A stretch of DNA of 39,261 nucleotides from Candidatus Aminicenantota bacterium (GTDB lineage Bacteria > Acidobacteriota > Aminicenantia > Aminicenantales > UBA4085). Positions 1 to 8,234 of this stretch are shown one piece after another. The stretch spans positions 1 to 39,261 of the forward strand of contig JAFGEN010000294.1 of the NCBI GenBank assembly GCA_016931595.1. The letters run 5' to 3'. Both the position numbers and the translations under genes were made by a program. The notes below the pieces were generated by a model that had not been told where the DNA came from, ran no database searches, and saw only the letters and a program-made list of their open reading frames with translations. Each line of letters begins with the position of its first letter. Positions within the stretch are counted from its first letter, which is position 1.

Positions 1-561
1 CATATCGGCCATGAATACGTCCAGAAATCGGCCCTGACCCTGGTCGACGGGTTGTTCATCAACCCGGTCATCGGGAAAAAGAAAAAAGGCGATTATCGGG
101 ACGAAGTCATCCTGGATTCCTACGAGGAGCTGATCAGGAATTATTACGTGCCCGAGCGGACGACCATGGCCATCCTGATGATGGAGATGCGCTACGCCGG
201 ACCACGGGAAGCCATCCACCACGCCGTCATCCGGAAGAATTTCGGCTGCAGCCACATCATCATCGGCCGCGACCACGCCGGAGTCGGCAACTACTACGCG
301 CCGTTCGCGGCCCAGGAGATTTTCGCCCAGTTCCCCGACCTCGAGATCACGCCGCTCTTTTTCCGGTCATTTTTCTACTGTAAGAAATGCGGCTCGGTTG
401 TCAGCGACAAGATCTGCCCCCACGGCAAGGAGCACCAGATCCAGTTCCGGGGGACGGAAATCCGGGACATGCTGCTTCGGGGCGAATACCCGCCGGCCGA
501 GCTGGTCCGTCCCGAGGTGGCCAAAATCATCATGGACGAGAAGAATCCCTTCAACGAATAA
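1..561 (+). CDS. sat: Sulfate adenylyltransferase (ATP sulfurylase), C-terminal part
   Basis: The reading frame is open from the first base, so the N-terminus lies outside the window; 186 residues plus TAA are present. The enzyme makes adenosine 5'-phosphosulfate (APS) and pyrophosphate from ATP and sulfate in the cytoplasm. The fragment opens with HIGHEY, equivalent to the nucleotide-binding HxGH motif of the family. It also contains GRDHAGVGNYY, the conserved loop of the catalytic domain, and near the C-terminus a Cys-rich stretch (YCKKCG then KICPHG). That stretch resembles the zinc-binding insert of thermophilic Sat enzymes such as that of Thermus. The next gene starts 22 bases downstream and APS kinase follows one gene later, so the context is PAPS synthesis (assimilation or sulfation) rather than dissimilatory sulfate reduction. 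No aprAB or dsr genes are visible here. Confidence 0.93.
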   Translation, partial: HIGHEYVQKSALTLVDGLFINPVIGKKKKGDYRDEVILDSYEELIRNYYVPERTTMAILMMEMRYAGPREAIHHAVIRKNFGCSHIIIGRDHAGVGNYYAPFAAQEIFAQFPDLEITPLFFRSFFYCKKCGSVVSDKICPHGKEHQIQFRGTEIRDMLLRGEYPPAELVRPEVAKIIMDEKNPFNE

Positions 562-583
562 AGCGGGAAACAGGGAGAAGGCC

Positions 584-1951
584 ATGCGCAAAGTCCTGAT
601 CATCGGCCTCGATTGTGCTCCGGCCGAGATCGTCTTCGACCGGCGGTCGGAGTTTCCCGTCCTCAACCGCTTGATCGAAGGCGGTCATTACGGGACGATG
701 CGGAGCTCCGACCCTCCGATCACCATTCCGGCCTGGATGGTCATGAGCACGGGCAAGGACGCCGGACGGCTGGGCCTCTACGGGTTCCGCCACCGGACCG
801 GTCCGACCTATGACAAGATGTGGATCGCCACGTCCCTGTCGATCAAGGAGCCGGCGATGTGGGATCTCGTCGGCCGGGCCGGCGGACAAAGCATCCTGGT
901 CTCCGTCCCGCCCAGCTACCCGCCCCGGCCGCTTTCCGGAAACCGGATCGGATGCTTCATCACCCCGGGAGCGGACAAGGACTACACCTATCCGAAAGAG
1001 CTCAAGGCCGAGATCGAGGCCGAGTTCGGCCCGTATCTGTTCGACGTGCCCTTCCGGATCGAAAACCGGGCCGAGATCCTGAAGGAAATCTACCGGATGA
1101 CCGAGCAGCGTTTCGCCGTCATGCACCGCCTGATCCGGACCAAGCCCTGGGACCTCTTCATGTTCGTCGAGATCGGCGTCGACCGGGTCCAGCATGCCTT
1201 CTGGAAGTTCCACGACAAGACCCATCACCTCTACACGCCGGGAAACGAGTTCGAGTCGACAATCATCGACTATTATAAATTCGTCGACGGCAAGATCGGC
1301 GCTCTCCTGGCCGAAGCGGGCGAGGACACCGTGGTCCTGGTCGTCTCCGACCACGGGGCCAAGCGGATGAAAGGCGCCTTCTGTGTCAACGAATGGCTGA
1401 TCTCCCAGGGCGACCTGGTCCTCCAGGGCAAGCCCGAGCGGGGGGCCAGCATCGAAAAGACCCCCGTCGACTGGGACAGGACGAAAGCCTGGGGCTGGGG
1501 CGGGTATTACGCCCGAATCTTCCTCAACGTCGAGGGCCGCGAGCCGAGGGGCATCGTCAAAGCCGCCGACTACGAGAAGGAGCGGGACGCCCTGGCCGAG
1601 CGCTTGAGAGGCATCCGCGGCCCGAACGGCGAGCCTTGGGCGACCCAAGTCATCAAGCCCGATCAGTATTTCGCCGAAGCCCGGGGCGACGCCCCCGACC
1701 TGATGGTTTATTTCGACGACCTGTTCTGGCGCTCGGCCGGCACTTTGGGCTGGGGGACGATGTATCTGGCTGAAAACGACACCGGTCCCGACGACGCCGT
1801 CCACGCCCAGCACGGCATGTACATTTTCTACGACCCGAGGGCCAAGGCCTCGGTCCGCAAAAACATCGATATCACCGACGTCGCCCCATCGGTCCTTCGG
1901 GCGATGGAGCTCCCCGTTCCCGGGGATATGAAGGGGAGCCCCCTTCGTTGA
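584..1951 (+). CDS. Type I phosphodiesterase / nucleotide pyrophosphatase superfamily protein
   Basis: A 455-residue protein of the alkaline phosphatase superfamily (phosphodiesterase/nucleotide pyrophosphatase branch). The N-terminus has VLIIGLDCAP, whose Asp is a usual metal ligand. PPITIPAW follows, where the family's Thr/Ser nucleophile is expected. Later come a GVDRVQHAFW segment and VSDHGAKRMKG, giving the second set of Asp/His metal ligands. There is no signal peptide, so it is probably cytoplasmic. The chosen ATG has GGAG 6 bases upstream; an upstream in-frame extension would overlap sat and is rejected. It lies between sat and cysC, so it may act on a nucleotide by-product of sulfate activation or on a nucleotide sugar. 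That is inference from position only; the substrate cannot be read from the sequence. Confidence 0.8.
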   Translation: MRKVLIIGLDCAPAEIVFDRRSEFPVLNRLIEGGHYGTMRSSDPPITIPAWMVMSTGKDAGRLGLYGFRHRTGPTYDKMWIATSLSIKEPAMWDLVGRAGGQSILVSVPPSYPPRPLSGNRIGCFITPGADKDYTYPKELKAEIEAEFGPYLFDVPFRIENRAEILKEIYRMTEQRFAVMHRLIRTKPWDLFMFVEIGVDRVQHAFWKFHDKTHHLYTPGNEFESTIIDYYKFVDGKIGALLAEAGEDTVVLVVSDHGAKRMKGAFCVNEWLISQGDLVLQGKPERGASIEKTPVDWDRTKAWGWGGYYARIFLNVEGREPRGIVKAADYEKERDALAERLRGIRGPNGEPWATQVIKPDQYFAEARGDAPDLMVYFDDLFWRSAGTLGWGTMYLAENDTGPDDAVHAQHGMYIFYDPRAKASVRKNIDITDVAPSVLRAMELPVPGDMKGSPLR

Positions 1952-1975
1952 TTTGAATAAGGAGACTTTTTCATC

Positions 1976-2518
1976 ATGTGCGACCATCACCATCACAAAG
2001 GCGTTTCCCTGTGGTTTACCGGCCTGCCCTGTTCGGGCAAATCGGCCGTAGCCGACCGGGTCGCCGAAATCCTTAAAAACGGCGGCTACAACGTCGAGCG
2101 GCTCGACGGCGACATCGTCCGGCAGGACTTGACCCGTGACCTCGGCTTTTCCAAGGAAGACCGGGACGAAAACATCCGCCGGGTCACCTTCGTGGCCAAG
2201 CTCCTGACCCGCAACAACGTCATCGTCCTGACCTCCTTCATCTCGCCGTACAAAGCCATGCGCGAGCACGCCCGCAAGGAAATCGGCTCGTTCATGGAAA
2301 TCTATGTCAACACCCCCCTGGAGGTCTGCATCCAGCGCGACGTGAAGGGGATGTACAAGAAGGCCATGGCCGGCCAGATCAAGGAATTCACCGGCGTCTC
2401 CGACCCGTACGAAATCCCGGAAAAGCCCGAGATGGTCCTCGAGTGCGGCAACGAGCCGCTCGAGGAGAGCGTCCGGAAGGTGATCCAGAAGCTCAAGGAC
2501 GAGGGATTCGTGGAATGA
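1976..2518 (+). CDS. cysC: Adenylylsulfate (APS) kinase
   Basis: This 180-residue kinase phosphorylates APS at the 3'-hydroxyl to give PAPS, the universal sulfate donor. The Walker A loop is GLPCSGKS at residues 17-24. The family block DGDIVRQDLTRDLGFS continues into DRDENIRR and binds APS, and FISPYKAMREHAR is the usual lid-region motif. Length matches stand-alone CysC. GGAG lies 11 bases before the ATG. The N-terminus begins MCDHHHHKG, a natural four-histidine run just before the usual KGVxLWFTG strand. The stop codon overlaps the start of the epimerase gene (ATGA), so the two are translationally coupled. Confidence 0.95.
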   Translation: MCDHHHHKGVSLWFTGLPCSGKSAVADRVAEILKNGGYNVERLDGDIVRQDLTRDLGFSKEDRDENIRRVTFVAKLLTRNNVIVLTSFISPYKAMREHARKEIGSFMEIYVNTPLEVCIQRDVKGMYKKAMAGQIKEFTGVSDPYEIPEKPEMVLECGNEPLEESVRKVIQKLKDEGFVE

Positions 2519-3459
2519 GCCGCTATCTCGTAACGGGGGGCGCCGGCTTCATCGGCTCGCACCTGGTGGAAACGCTCCTCGAGCGGGGCCATCAGGTTTG
2601 CGTTCTTGACAACTTCCTGACGGGGAAACGGGAAAACCTGGCCCCCTTCGCCGGGCGGATCGACCTTGTCGAAGGCGACCTGCGCGACAAGGACGCCTGC
2701 GGGCGGGCTTGCGCCGGAGTCGATTACATCCTCCACGAAGGCGCCCTGCCCTCTGTTCCGAGATCTGTGGCCGATCCGTTCACGACCGACGAGATCAACG
2801 TCCGGGGGACGATCAATCTCCTCTGGGCGGCCCGCGAGTCCGGGGTCAAGCGCCTGGTTTTCGCCTCTTCCTCTTCCGTCTATGGCGACGAGCCCGGCCT
2901 GCCCAAGCGAGAAGGGATTGAGGGAAAGCCCCTCTCGCCCTACGCCGTGAGCAAATTCGCCGGGGAGAAATACCTCCAGGTGTTCGCCATGACGTATGGA
3001 TTGGAGACCGTCTCCCTCCGATATTTCAATGTCTTTGGACCGCGGCAGGACCCGGCTTCGCAGTATGCGGCAGCGATCCCTCTCTTCATCACGAAGATCC
3101 TCAAGGGAGAGAGTCCGACCGTCTACGGCGACGGGGAGCAGTCGCGGGATTTCACGTTCGTGGCTAATGTGGTTGAGGGGAATCTTCTGGCCTGCACGGC
3201 CGCCGGGGCTTCGGGCGGCGTATTCAACGTCGCCTGCGCCGACCGGATCACGGTCAACGCCCTTCTCGGGCACATCAACCGGATCTTGGGGACTTCGACG
3301 GCCTCCGTTTATGTCGACCCCCGGCCGGGGGACATCAAGCATTCGTTCGCCGATATCAAGGCCGCCGAGACAGTCCTCGGGTTCCGGCCGGTCGTCGGAT
3401 TCGAAGAAGGATTGAAGCGCACGATCGATTGGTACAAGGAAAGGATGGGAACCAAATGA
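2515..3459 (+). CDS. NAD-dependent nucleotide-sugar 4-epimerase (WbpP/GalE-like)
   Basis: A 314-residue short-chain dehydrogenase of the extended type. The Rossmann motif GGAGFIGSH lies at residues 8-16. The catalytic set is a Ser-rich strand (ASSSSVYGD) followed by YAVSK, giving the Tyr-x3-Lys pair. The segment LPSVPRSVADP resembles the signature of UDP-N-acetylglucosamine 4-epimerases of the WbpP/TviC type more than that of plain GalE. The start overlaps the cysC stop as ATGA, and the stop overlaps the next start the same way. With the adjacent UDP-sugar dehydrogenase it would give UDP-HexNAc or UDP-GalNAc uronate precursors for a surface polysaccharide. The substrate (Glc versus GlcNAc) is inferred. 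Confidence 0.88.
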   Translation: MSRYLVTGGAGFIGSHLVETLLERGHQVCVLDNFLTGKRENLAPFAGRIDLVEGDLRDKDACGRACAGVDYILHEGALPSVPRSVADPFTTDEINVRGTINLLWAARESGVKRLVFASSSSVYGDEPGLPKREGIEGKPLSPYAVSKFAGEKYLQVFAMTYGLETVSLRYFNVFGPRQDPASQYAAAIPLFITKILKGESPTVYGDGEQSRDFTFVANVVEGNLLACTAAGASGGVFNVACADRITVNALLGHINRILGTSTASVYVDPRPGDIKHSFADIKAAETVLGFRPVVGFEEGLKRTIDWYKERMGTK

Positions 3460-4775
3460 ATCAGCTCAGCCAGACGGTGTTGAAAAAAATCAAAGACAGG
3501 AAAGCCCTGGTCGGGGTGGTGGGCCTCGGCTACGTCGGGCTTCCCCTGGTCAAAGCGTTCTTGAAGAAAGGCTTCGCGGTCACCGGTTTCGATGTCGACA
3601 AGAGTAAAGTCGACATGTTGAACAAGGGGAAAAGCTACATCAAGCACGTCACGGCCTCCGATTTGCGGCCGTACATGGCCAAGCGGAAGTTCGAGGCGAC
3701 GACCGACTTCGTCCTGATGGCCAAAATGGACGCGATCCTGATCTGTGTCCCGACGCCCCTGGATGCTCATCGCAATCCCGACCTGTCGTTCGTCCTGAAC
3801 ACGACCGAGACGATCGCCGCTCATCTTCGGAAAGGTCAGCTGGTCATTCTGGAGAGCACGACCTATCCGGGGACGACCGACGAGGACATGCTCCCGATCC
3901 TGGAACGCGGCGGCCTGAAAGGCGGAAAGGATTTCTTCCTGGCTTTTTCGCCCGAACGTGAAAACCCAGGCGATCCCGTCTATACGGCCGAAAACACTCC
4001 GAAAGTGGTCGGCGGCTTGACGGCGGACTGCCTGACCCTGGCCGATGCCCTTTATGCGCAGGTCGTTGCCCGGACGGTGCCGGTCTCTTCGACTCGAGCG
4101 GCCGAATCGGCCAAGCTCCTGGAAAACATCTTCCGCAGCGTCAACATCGCCCTGGTCAATGAGATGAAAATGATTTTCGAGAAGATGGGGATCGATGTTT
4201 GGGAAGTCATCCGGGCGGCCTCGTCCAAACCCTTCGGCTTCATGCCCTTCTATCCCGGCCCCGGCTTGGGCGGGCATTGCATCCCGATCGACCCGTTCTA
4301 CCTGACCTGGAAGGCCCGGGAGGTCGACTACCAGACGAAATTCATCGAGCTGGCCGGCGAGATCAACACGAAGATGCCGTATTACGTCATCAACAAAACG
4401 CTGGAAGCGCTGGCCGAGGAGAAAAAGTCGCTCAAGGGTGCTAAAATTCTGGTCCTGGGCATCGCCTACAAGAAAGACATCGACGATCAGCGGGAGTCGC
4501 CGTCGTTGAAAATCATCAGCCTGCTGCAGCAGAAGGGGGCGAAGGTCGATTATAACGACCCCTATGTCCCGGTTTCTGAAGGCCACCGCGAATACCCGGG
4601 GATGAAGCTGCGCTCGGTGCCCTTAACGGCGGCCCGGCTGCGGAAATCCGACGCGGTGATCATCGCCACAGATCACACCTGTTACGACTTCAAGTTCATT
4701 GTAAAGAACGCCCGGCTGGTCATCGATACCCGGAACGCCGTCAAGAAGCCCCGGAAAAACGTGGTCAAAGCCTGA
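3456..4775 (+). CDS. UDP-sugar 6-dehydrogenase (WbpA/WbpO/TviB-like)
   Basis: A 439-residue nucleotide-sugar dehydrogenase that oxidises a UDP-hexose or UDP-HexNAc to the uronate using two NAD+. The NAD-binding motif GLGYVGLPL is near residues 22-30. STTYPGTTDE is the usual central motif. The catalytic Cys is in PGPGLGGHCIPIDP. A C-terminal UDP-binding domain follows, starting at KILVLGIAYKKDIDD. This length and the PGxGxGGHCIP form are typical of UDP-GlcNAc/ManNAc dehydrogenases. The ATG overlaps the epimerase stop (ATGA), so the pair is a co-translated unit. The exact UDP-sugar cannot be assigned by reading. Confidence 0.92.
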   Translation: MNQLSQTVLKKIKDRKALVGVVGLGYVGLPLVKAFLKKGFAVTGFDVDKSKVDMLNKGKSYIKHVTASDLRPYMAKRKFEATTDFVLMAKMDAILICVPTPLDAHRNPDLSFVLNTTETIAAHLRKGQLVILESTTYPGTTDEDMLPILERGGLKGGKDFFLAFSPERENPGDPVYTAENTPKVVGGLTADCLTLADALYAQVVARTVPVSSTRAAESAKLLENIFRSVNIALVNEMKMIFEKMGIDVWEVIRAASSKPFGFMPFYPGPGLGGHCIPIDPFYLTWKAREVDYQTKFIELAGEINTKMPYYVINKTLEALAEEKKSLKGAKILVLGIAYKKDIDDQRESPSLKIISLLQQKGAKVDYNDPYVPVSEGHREYPGMKLRSVPLTAARLRKSDAVIIATDHTCYDFKFIVKNARLVIDTRNAVKKPRKNVVKA

Positions 4776-4832
4776 ATTTTCATCATTGATTCATGGCCCG
4801 GATTTTGCGGAGTCTTGGCCCAGGAGTTCTCG

Positions 4833-5690
4833 ATGAATAAAAGCTCTTATCTGTTCCTCGCCGTTATCCTCTCCTTGGGATCGATGATCCTGGCCCAGGA
4901 GAGACCTTTTCCCGTTTTTAAGGGACCCTATCTCGGCCAAACACCCCCCGGGTCGATCCCGGAAAAATTCGCGCCTGGATTCATCTCCATTTTCGGATAC
5001 GATTTTGTCCCGACATTTTCTCCCGCTCTTGACGAGGTGTTCTGGGGCCACCGGCCGACGGAAGAGGGAAGCGACAACAAGCTGTATTATTCCCGCATGG
5101 TGAACGGCCGTTGGGAGAAGCCGGTCCTGGCTCCCTTCTCTTCCGGGGCCATGGAATACGAGGCTCAACTTGCGGTCGACGGAAAAACGCTTTATTTCAC
5201 CCGCGATGGAGATCTGTACCTCAGCCGGAAGACCGAAACCGGCTGGAGCGAAGCCCGGGTGCTGGATCCGCCGGTGACCAAAGGCATGTGCCCGGCCGTC
5301 GCCGCCAATGGGAACCTGTATTTCACCGCCGCACGCAACAAGGTCTACGGCATCTTCTGCTCACGGTTCGCCGACGGGAGCTATCAGGAGCCTGAGATCG
5401 CGATCCGCATGGCCGCCCATTCCTGGATAGCTCCGGACGAGTCCTTCATGGTGTTCGACAAATATATTTTCAACAACGGCGTTCAAACGAGCAAGCTCTA
5501 TGTCAGCTTCCGGAGGAGCGATGAAACGTGGGGCGACCCGATCGATCTCGGACGGGACGTCAACGTCAACGGCACGGAGCTCATCGCCAAGATCTCTCCG
5601 GACGGAAAATACCTCTTTTTCCAGCGGAAAGTCGACGGCGACACCGATATCTACTGGGTGGACGCCAAGATTGTCCACGATTTGAAATAA
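4833..5690 (+). CDS. Secreted PD40 (TolB-like) beta-propeller repeat protein
   Basis: A 285-residue exported protein. An N-terminal signal peptide (Asn-Lys start, then a hydrophobic core to about residue 20, ending in LAQ) precedes several short repeats of the PD40/WD40-like kind. Examples are TFSPALDEVFWGHR, DGKTLYFTRDGDLYLS, ANGNLYFTAAR, PDESFMVFDKY and SPDGKYLFFQRK. Such repeats form beta-propellers in periplasmic or surface proteins. The ATG is preferred over an upstream TTG because CAGGAG sits 6 bases before it. The gene begins 57 bases after the dehydrogenase stop and may be the last gene of that operon. It is convergent with the permease gene, with a strong hairpin between them. No enzymatic residues are recognised. 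Confidence 0.8.
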   Translation: MNKSSYLFLAVILSLGSMILAQERPFPVFKGPYLGQTPPGSIPEKFAPGFISIFGYDFVPTFSPALDEVFWGHRPTEEGSDNKLYYSRMVNGRWEKPVLAPFSSGAMEYEAQLAVDGKTLYFTRDGDLYLSRKTETGWSEARVLDPPVTKGMCPAVAANGNLYFTAARNKVYGIFCSRFADGSYQEPEIAIRMAAHSWIAPDESFMVFDKYIFNNGVQTSKLYVSFRRSDETWGDPIDLGRDVNVNGTELIAKISPDGKYLFFQRKVDGDTDIYWVDAKIVHDLK

Positions 5691-5717
5691 AATCGGCGTT
5701 TTCCATCAAGCCGAAGG

Positions 5718-5749
5718 GCGGCCCCCCGCGGAATCTCGAGGGGGGCCGC
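5718..5749. terminator. Hairpin between convergent genes
   Basis: A perfect 10-bp stem, GCGGCCCCCC (5718-5727) and GGGGGGCCGC (5740-5749), with a 12-base loop. It lies between the stop of the PD40 gene (+) and the stop of the permease gene (-). No T-tract follows on either strand, so it may end transcription in both directions weakly or protect 3' ends. Confidence 0.6.
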
Positions 5750-5765
5750 ACGACGTCCCGGGACT

Positions 5766-8147
5766 TCATTCATAACGCAGGGCTTTGACCGGGTCGGCGT
5801 TGGCCGCCCGGAGGGAAAGAAGTCCGACCGCCGCAAAAGCCAGGGCGAGAACGGCCAGGGCGGGGAGAACGAAGTTCCAGACGGTCAGGTCCACCCGATA
5901 GGCATAGCCCTTGAGGAGGGATCGGGCCGCGAAATATCCCGCCGGCCAAGCGACGAGGTTCGCCGCGAGAACGCTCCGAGTCATTTCCCCCGACATCAGG
6001 GCGACGATACCGGGCGCCGAAGCGCCGAGGACCTTCCGGATTCCGATCTCCCTCGTCCGTCGTTCGGACATGAAGGCGGCCAAGCCCAGCAAACCGAGGA
6101 CGGCGACGAAAATCCCCATCCCGGCAAAGGCCCGGAAAACTCCGGCCATCCGGCGTTCCGACCGGTATAGGCCGGCGTAGGTATCGATGAGAAACCGGTA
6201 TTCGAAGGGTGTCGCCGGGCTGAATTCCCCCCAGGCCTTGCGGATGTGCTCCAGAGCGGCCGTCGTTTTCCCCCCGTCGATTCGAACGACCACGAGTCCC
6301 GTCTGGGAGTTGGAGGCCGGGTTGGCGATGTAGAACACGCAGGGATCGACTTCGTGCTGAAAGCTTCGGAAACGGGCGTCGGCGACGACGCCGATGATGA
6401 CGGCGGCTTCGTCTTTTGAAGCGGAGAAGCGCTTGCCCAGGGGATCCTTGATCCCCATTCTTCGAATGGCCGTTTCATTCAGGATCACCGCGGCGTTGGA
6501 ATCCGAAGCCAGATCCCTGGAAAAGTCCCGGCCTTGAAGCAGGCTCATTTTCATCGTTTCGAAATATCCGTAATCCACCCCGGTATAGACCATGTCGAGA
6601 TTGTTGGCCGGGTCGCGGCCTTCCCAGTCGAAATTGCCGGAGCTTCGCCAGGTCGATTCGGCGAAGGAATAGGCTTGCCCCGAAACCGCCAGGATCGAGG
6701 GATCCTGAAGCAGGCGGGACTTGAACGCTGCATAGGACTTCCCGACGTCTCCCTTGACCGGGATTTGGACGACATCCTCCTTGACGAAACCCGGATCGGC
6801 GGCCATCATGAACCGGAACTGCCGGACGACCACGACGGTGGAGATCAAAAGGGTGAGAGAAAGGGCGAACTGAAAGGCGACGAGAAGCTTACGGAGCCGC
6901 CCTCCCTTCCGCCCGCGATCCAATTCGCGCTTAAGGGCCGAGACCGGGCGGATCGAGGAGAGAACCAAGGCCGGGTACAGTCCCGCGCCGATCCCCGTCA
7001 GCCCGATGACCGCGGCCATGACGGCCAGCGTCTCGGGACGGAGGAGGTCGAGACTCAAGGTTTTTCCCGAAAGGCGGTTGAACGCGGGGATCATGAGGGC
7101 GACCAAGCCCAGGGCCAGAGCCGCGGAAGCCCCGACGAGAAGAAGCGATTCGCCGAAGAAGCGGCGGATGACGGAGCCCCGCCCGGCCCCGACCGTCTTT
7201 CGCAATCCGACCTCCTTGGTTCTGAGCCCGAGCCGGGCCGTCGACAGGTTGACGAAATTGATGCAGGCGATGATGAGGACGAACACCGCGACGGCGGAAA
7301 AGAGGAGAACGGCCGAGGCGTCGCCCAAAACGAGTCCCGGACCCGCGCCCGCCTGGGGCGAAAGATGAATATCAGCCAGGTGTTGAAGGCGGAATTGAGC
7401 GCCGTCGACGACCTGGGGGCATTTATTCATCCGGGCGATCTCGGTGATTTTCGTCCCCAGTCCGGCCGGGTCGGCGCCGGACTTGAGAAGAAGGATCGTC
7501 GAGAAATTGAACGCCCCCCAACCCCGGCTCAAGCCCGAAAGGCGGTCGATATACTGAAACGAGTGGGCGTAATCGAATTGGAAGGTGGACGTTCTGGGTA
7601 TATTCTTCAGCACGCCCCGGACGACCCAGGGCCGGCCTTCGACGTCCAGGGTTTTTCCGACCGGTTCATCCCGGCCGAAGTATTTGGCGGCCAGCGCCTC
7701 GGTCACGAGGATGTCCTCCGGCCCGCTCAAGGATTCCGCGCCTTTTCCCCGGACGAGGGGGAACGTGAGGATATCGAAAAACGCCGGATCGACGATGATC
7801 CCGCGATTCTCATAAAATGCCTTGTCTCCGAAGCGGAAGACCTTTTTCTCCTCCCAGGCGATCCGGGCGGACCATTCGACCTCCGGAAGCCCGCTTTGAA
7901 CAGACTCGCCCAGGGGAGAAGGGGTTCCCGGCATTCCGTCCCATTGATATTTCGTCCAATCGGAAACGATCCGATGGATCCGGGCGCCCTTTTCGTGGAA
8001 ATCGTCGAAATTCCGCTCGTCCCGGACCCAGAAGGCGATGATCAGGCAGCCGGCCATTCCGATGGCCAGGCCGGCGATCATGACCGTGGAGTAAGCGGTG
8101 TGCCGGCGAAGGCTTCGCCAGGCCATGAGAAGGTGATTTTTGAACAT
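5766..8147 (-). CDS. FtsX/MacB-type ABC transporter permease
   Basis: A 793-residue inner-membrane permease with the duplicated FtsX architecture. One transmembrane helix lies at about residues 20-41. A periplasmic MacB-like core domain reaches about 275, and the first FtsX block covers about 276-395, including the coupling motif LRTKEVGLRKTVGA. A second extracytoplasmic region follows, and the last 125 residues hold the second FtsX block with the matching RRTREIGIRKVLGA. It has no ATPase domain, and none is encoded in the window, so its partner is elsewhere. AGGAGG lies about 6 bases before the ATG. It is the last gene after the sigma, anti-sigma and HEAT genes, 87 bases downstream of the HEAT gene. 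Substrate unknown; the family includes lipoprotein, peptide and drug exporters. Confidence 0.88.
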   Translation of the reverse strand: MFKNHLLMAWRSLRRHTAYSTVMIAGLAIGMAGCLIIAFWVRDERNFDDFHEKGARIHRIVSDWTKYQWDGMPGTPSPLGESVQSGLPEVEWSARIAWEEKKVFRFGDKAFYENRGIIVDPAFFDILTFPLVRGKGAESLSGPEDILVTEALAAKYFGRDEPVGKTLDVEGRPWVVRGVLKNIPRTSTFQFDYAHSFQYIDRLSGLSRGWGAFNFSTILLLKSGADPAGLGTKITEIARMNKCPQVVDGAQFRLQHLADIHLSPQAGAGPGLVLGDASAVLLFSAVAVFVLIIACINFVNLSTARLGLRTKEVGLRKTVGAGRGSVIRRFFGESLLLVGASAALALGLVALMIPAFNRLSGKTLSLDLLRPETLAVMAAVIGLTGIGAGLYPALVLSSIRPVSALKRELDRGRKGGRLRKLLVAFQFALSLTLLISTVVVVRQFRFMMAADPGFVKEDVVQIPVKGDVGKSYAAFKSRLLQDPSILAVSGQAYSFAESTWRSSGNFDWEGRDPANNLDMVYTGVDYGYFETMKMSLLQGRDFSRDLASDSNAAVILNETAIRRMGIKDPLGKRFSASKDEAAVIIGVVADARFRSFQHEVDPCVFYIANPASNSQTGLVVVRIDGGKTTAALEHIRKAWGEFSPATPFEYRFLIDTYAGLYRSERRMAGVFRAFAGMGIFVAVLGLLGLAAFMSERRTREIGIRKVLGASAPGIVALMSGEMTRSVLAANLVAWPAGYFAARSLLKGYAYRVDLTVWNFVLPALAVLALAFAAVGLLSLRAANADPVKALRYE

Positions 8148-8234
8148 GGAAATCCTCCTGTGATCGAATCGAGGTTTTCTGGGAACCGGCCCAGCCCCAG
8201 GGCGGCGTGAAGCCCGGAGGCCGGCCGGCGTTAT

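Noticed and set aside
1-561. Dissimilatory sulfate reduction locus
   Set aside because: sat is followed by APS kinase and sugar-nucleotide genes, not by aprAB, qmo or dsr genes.
1976-2002. His-run of cysC as a possible cloning tag
   Set aside because: Only four His, embedded in the native start with its own upstream GGAG and followed by the normal family strand; there is no vector sequence.
551-2269. Long open frame (572 codons) on the minus strand opposite the phosphodiesterase
   Set aside because: It mirrors a well-supported gene, has no recognisable motif and no ribosome-binding site; long antisense frames are expected at this GC content.
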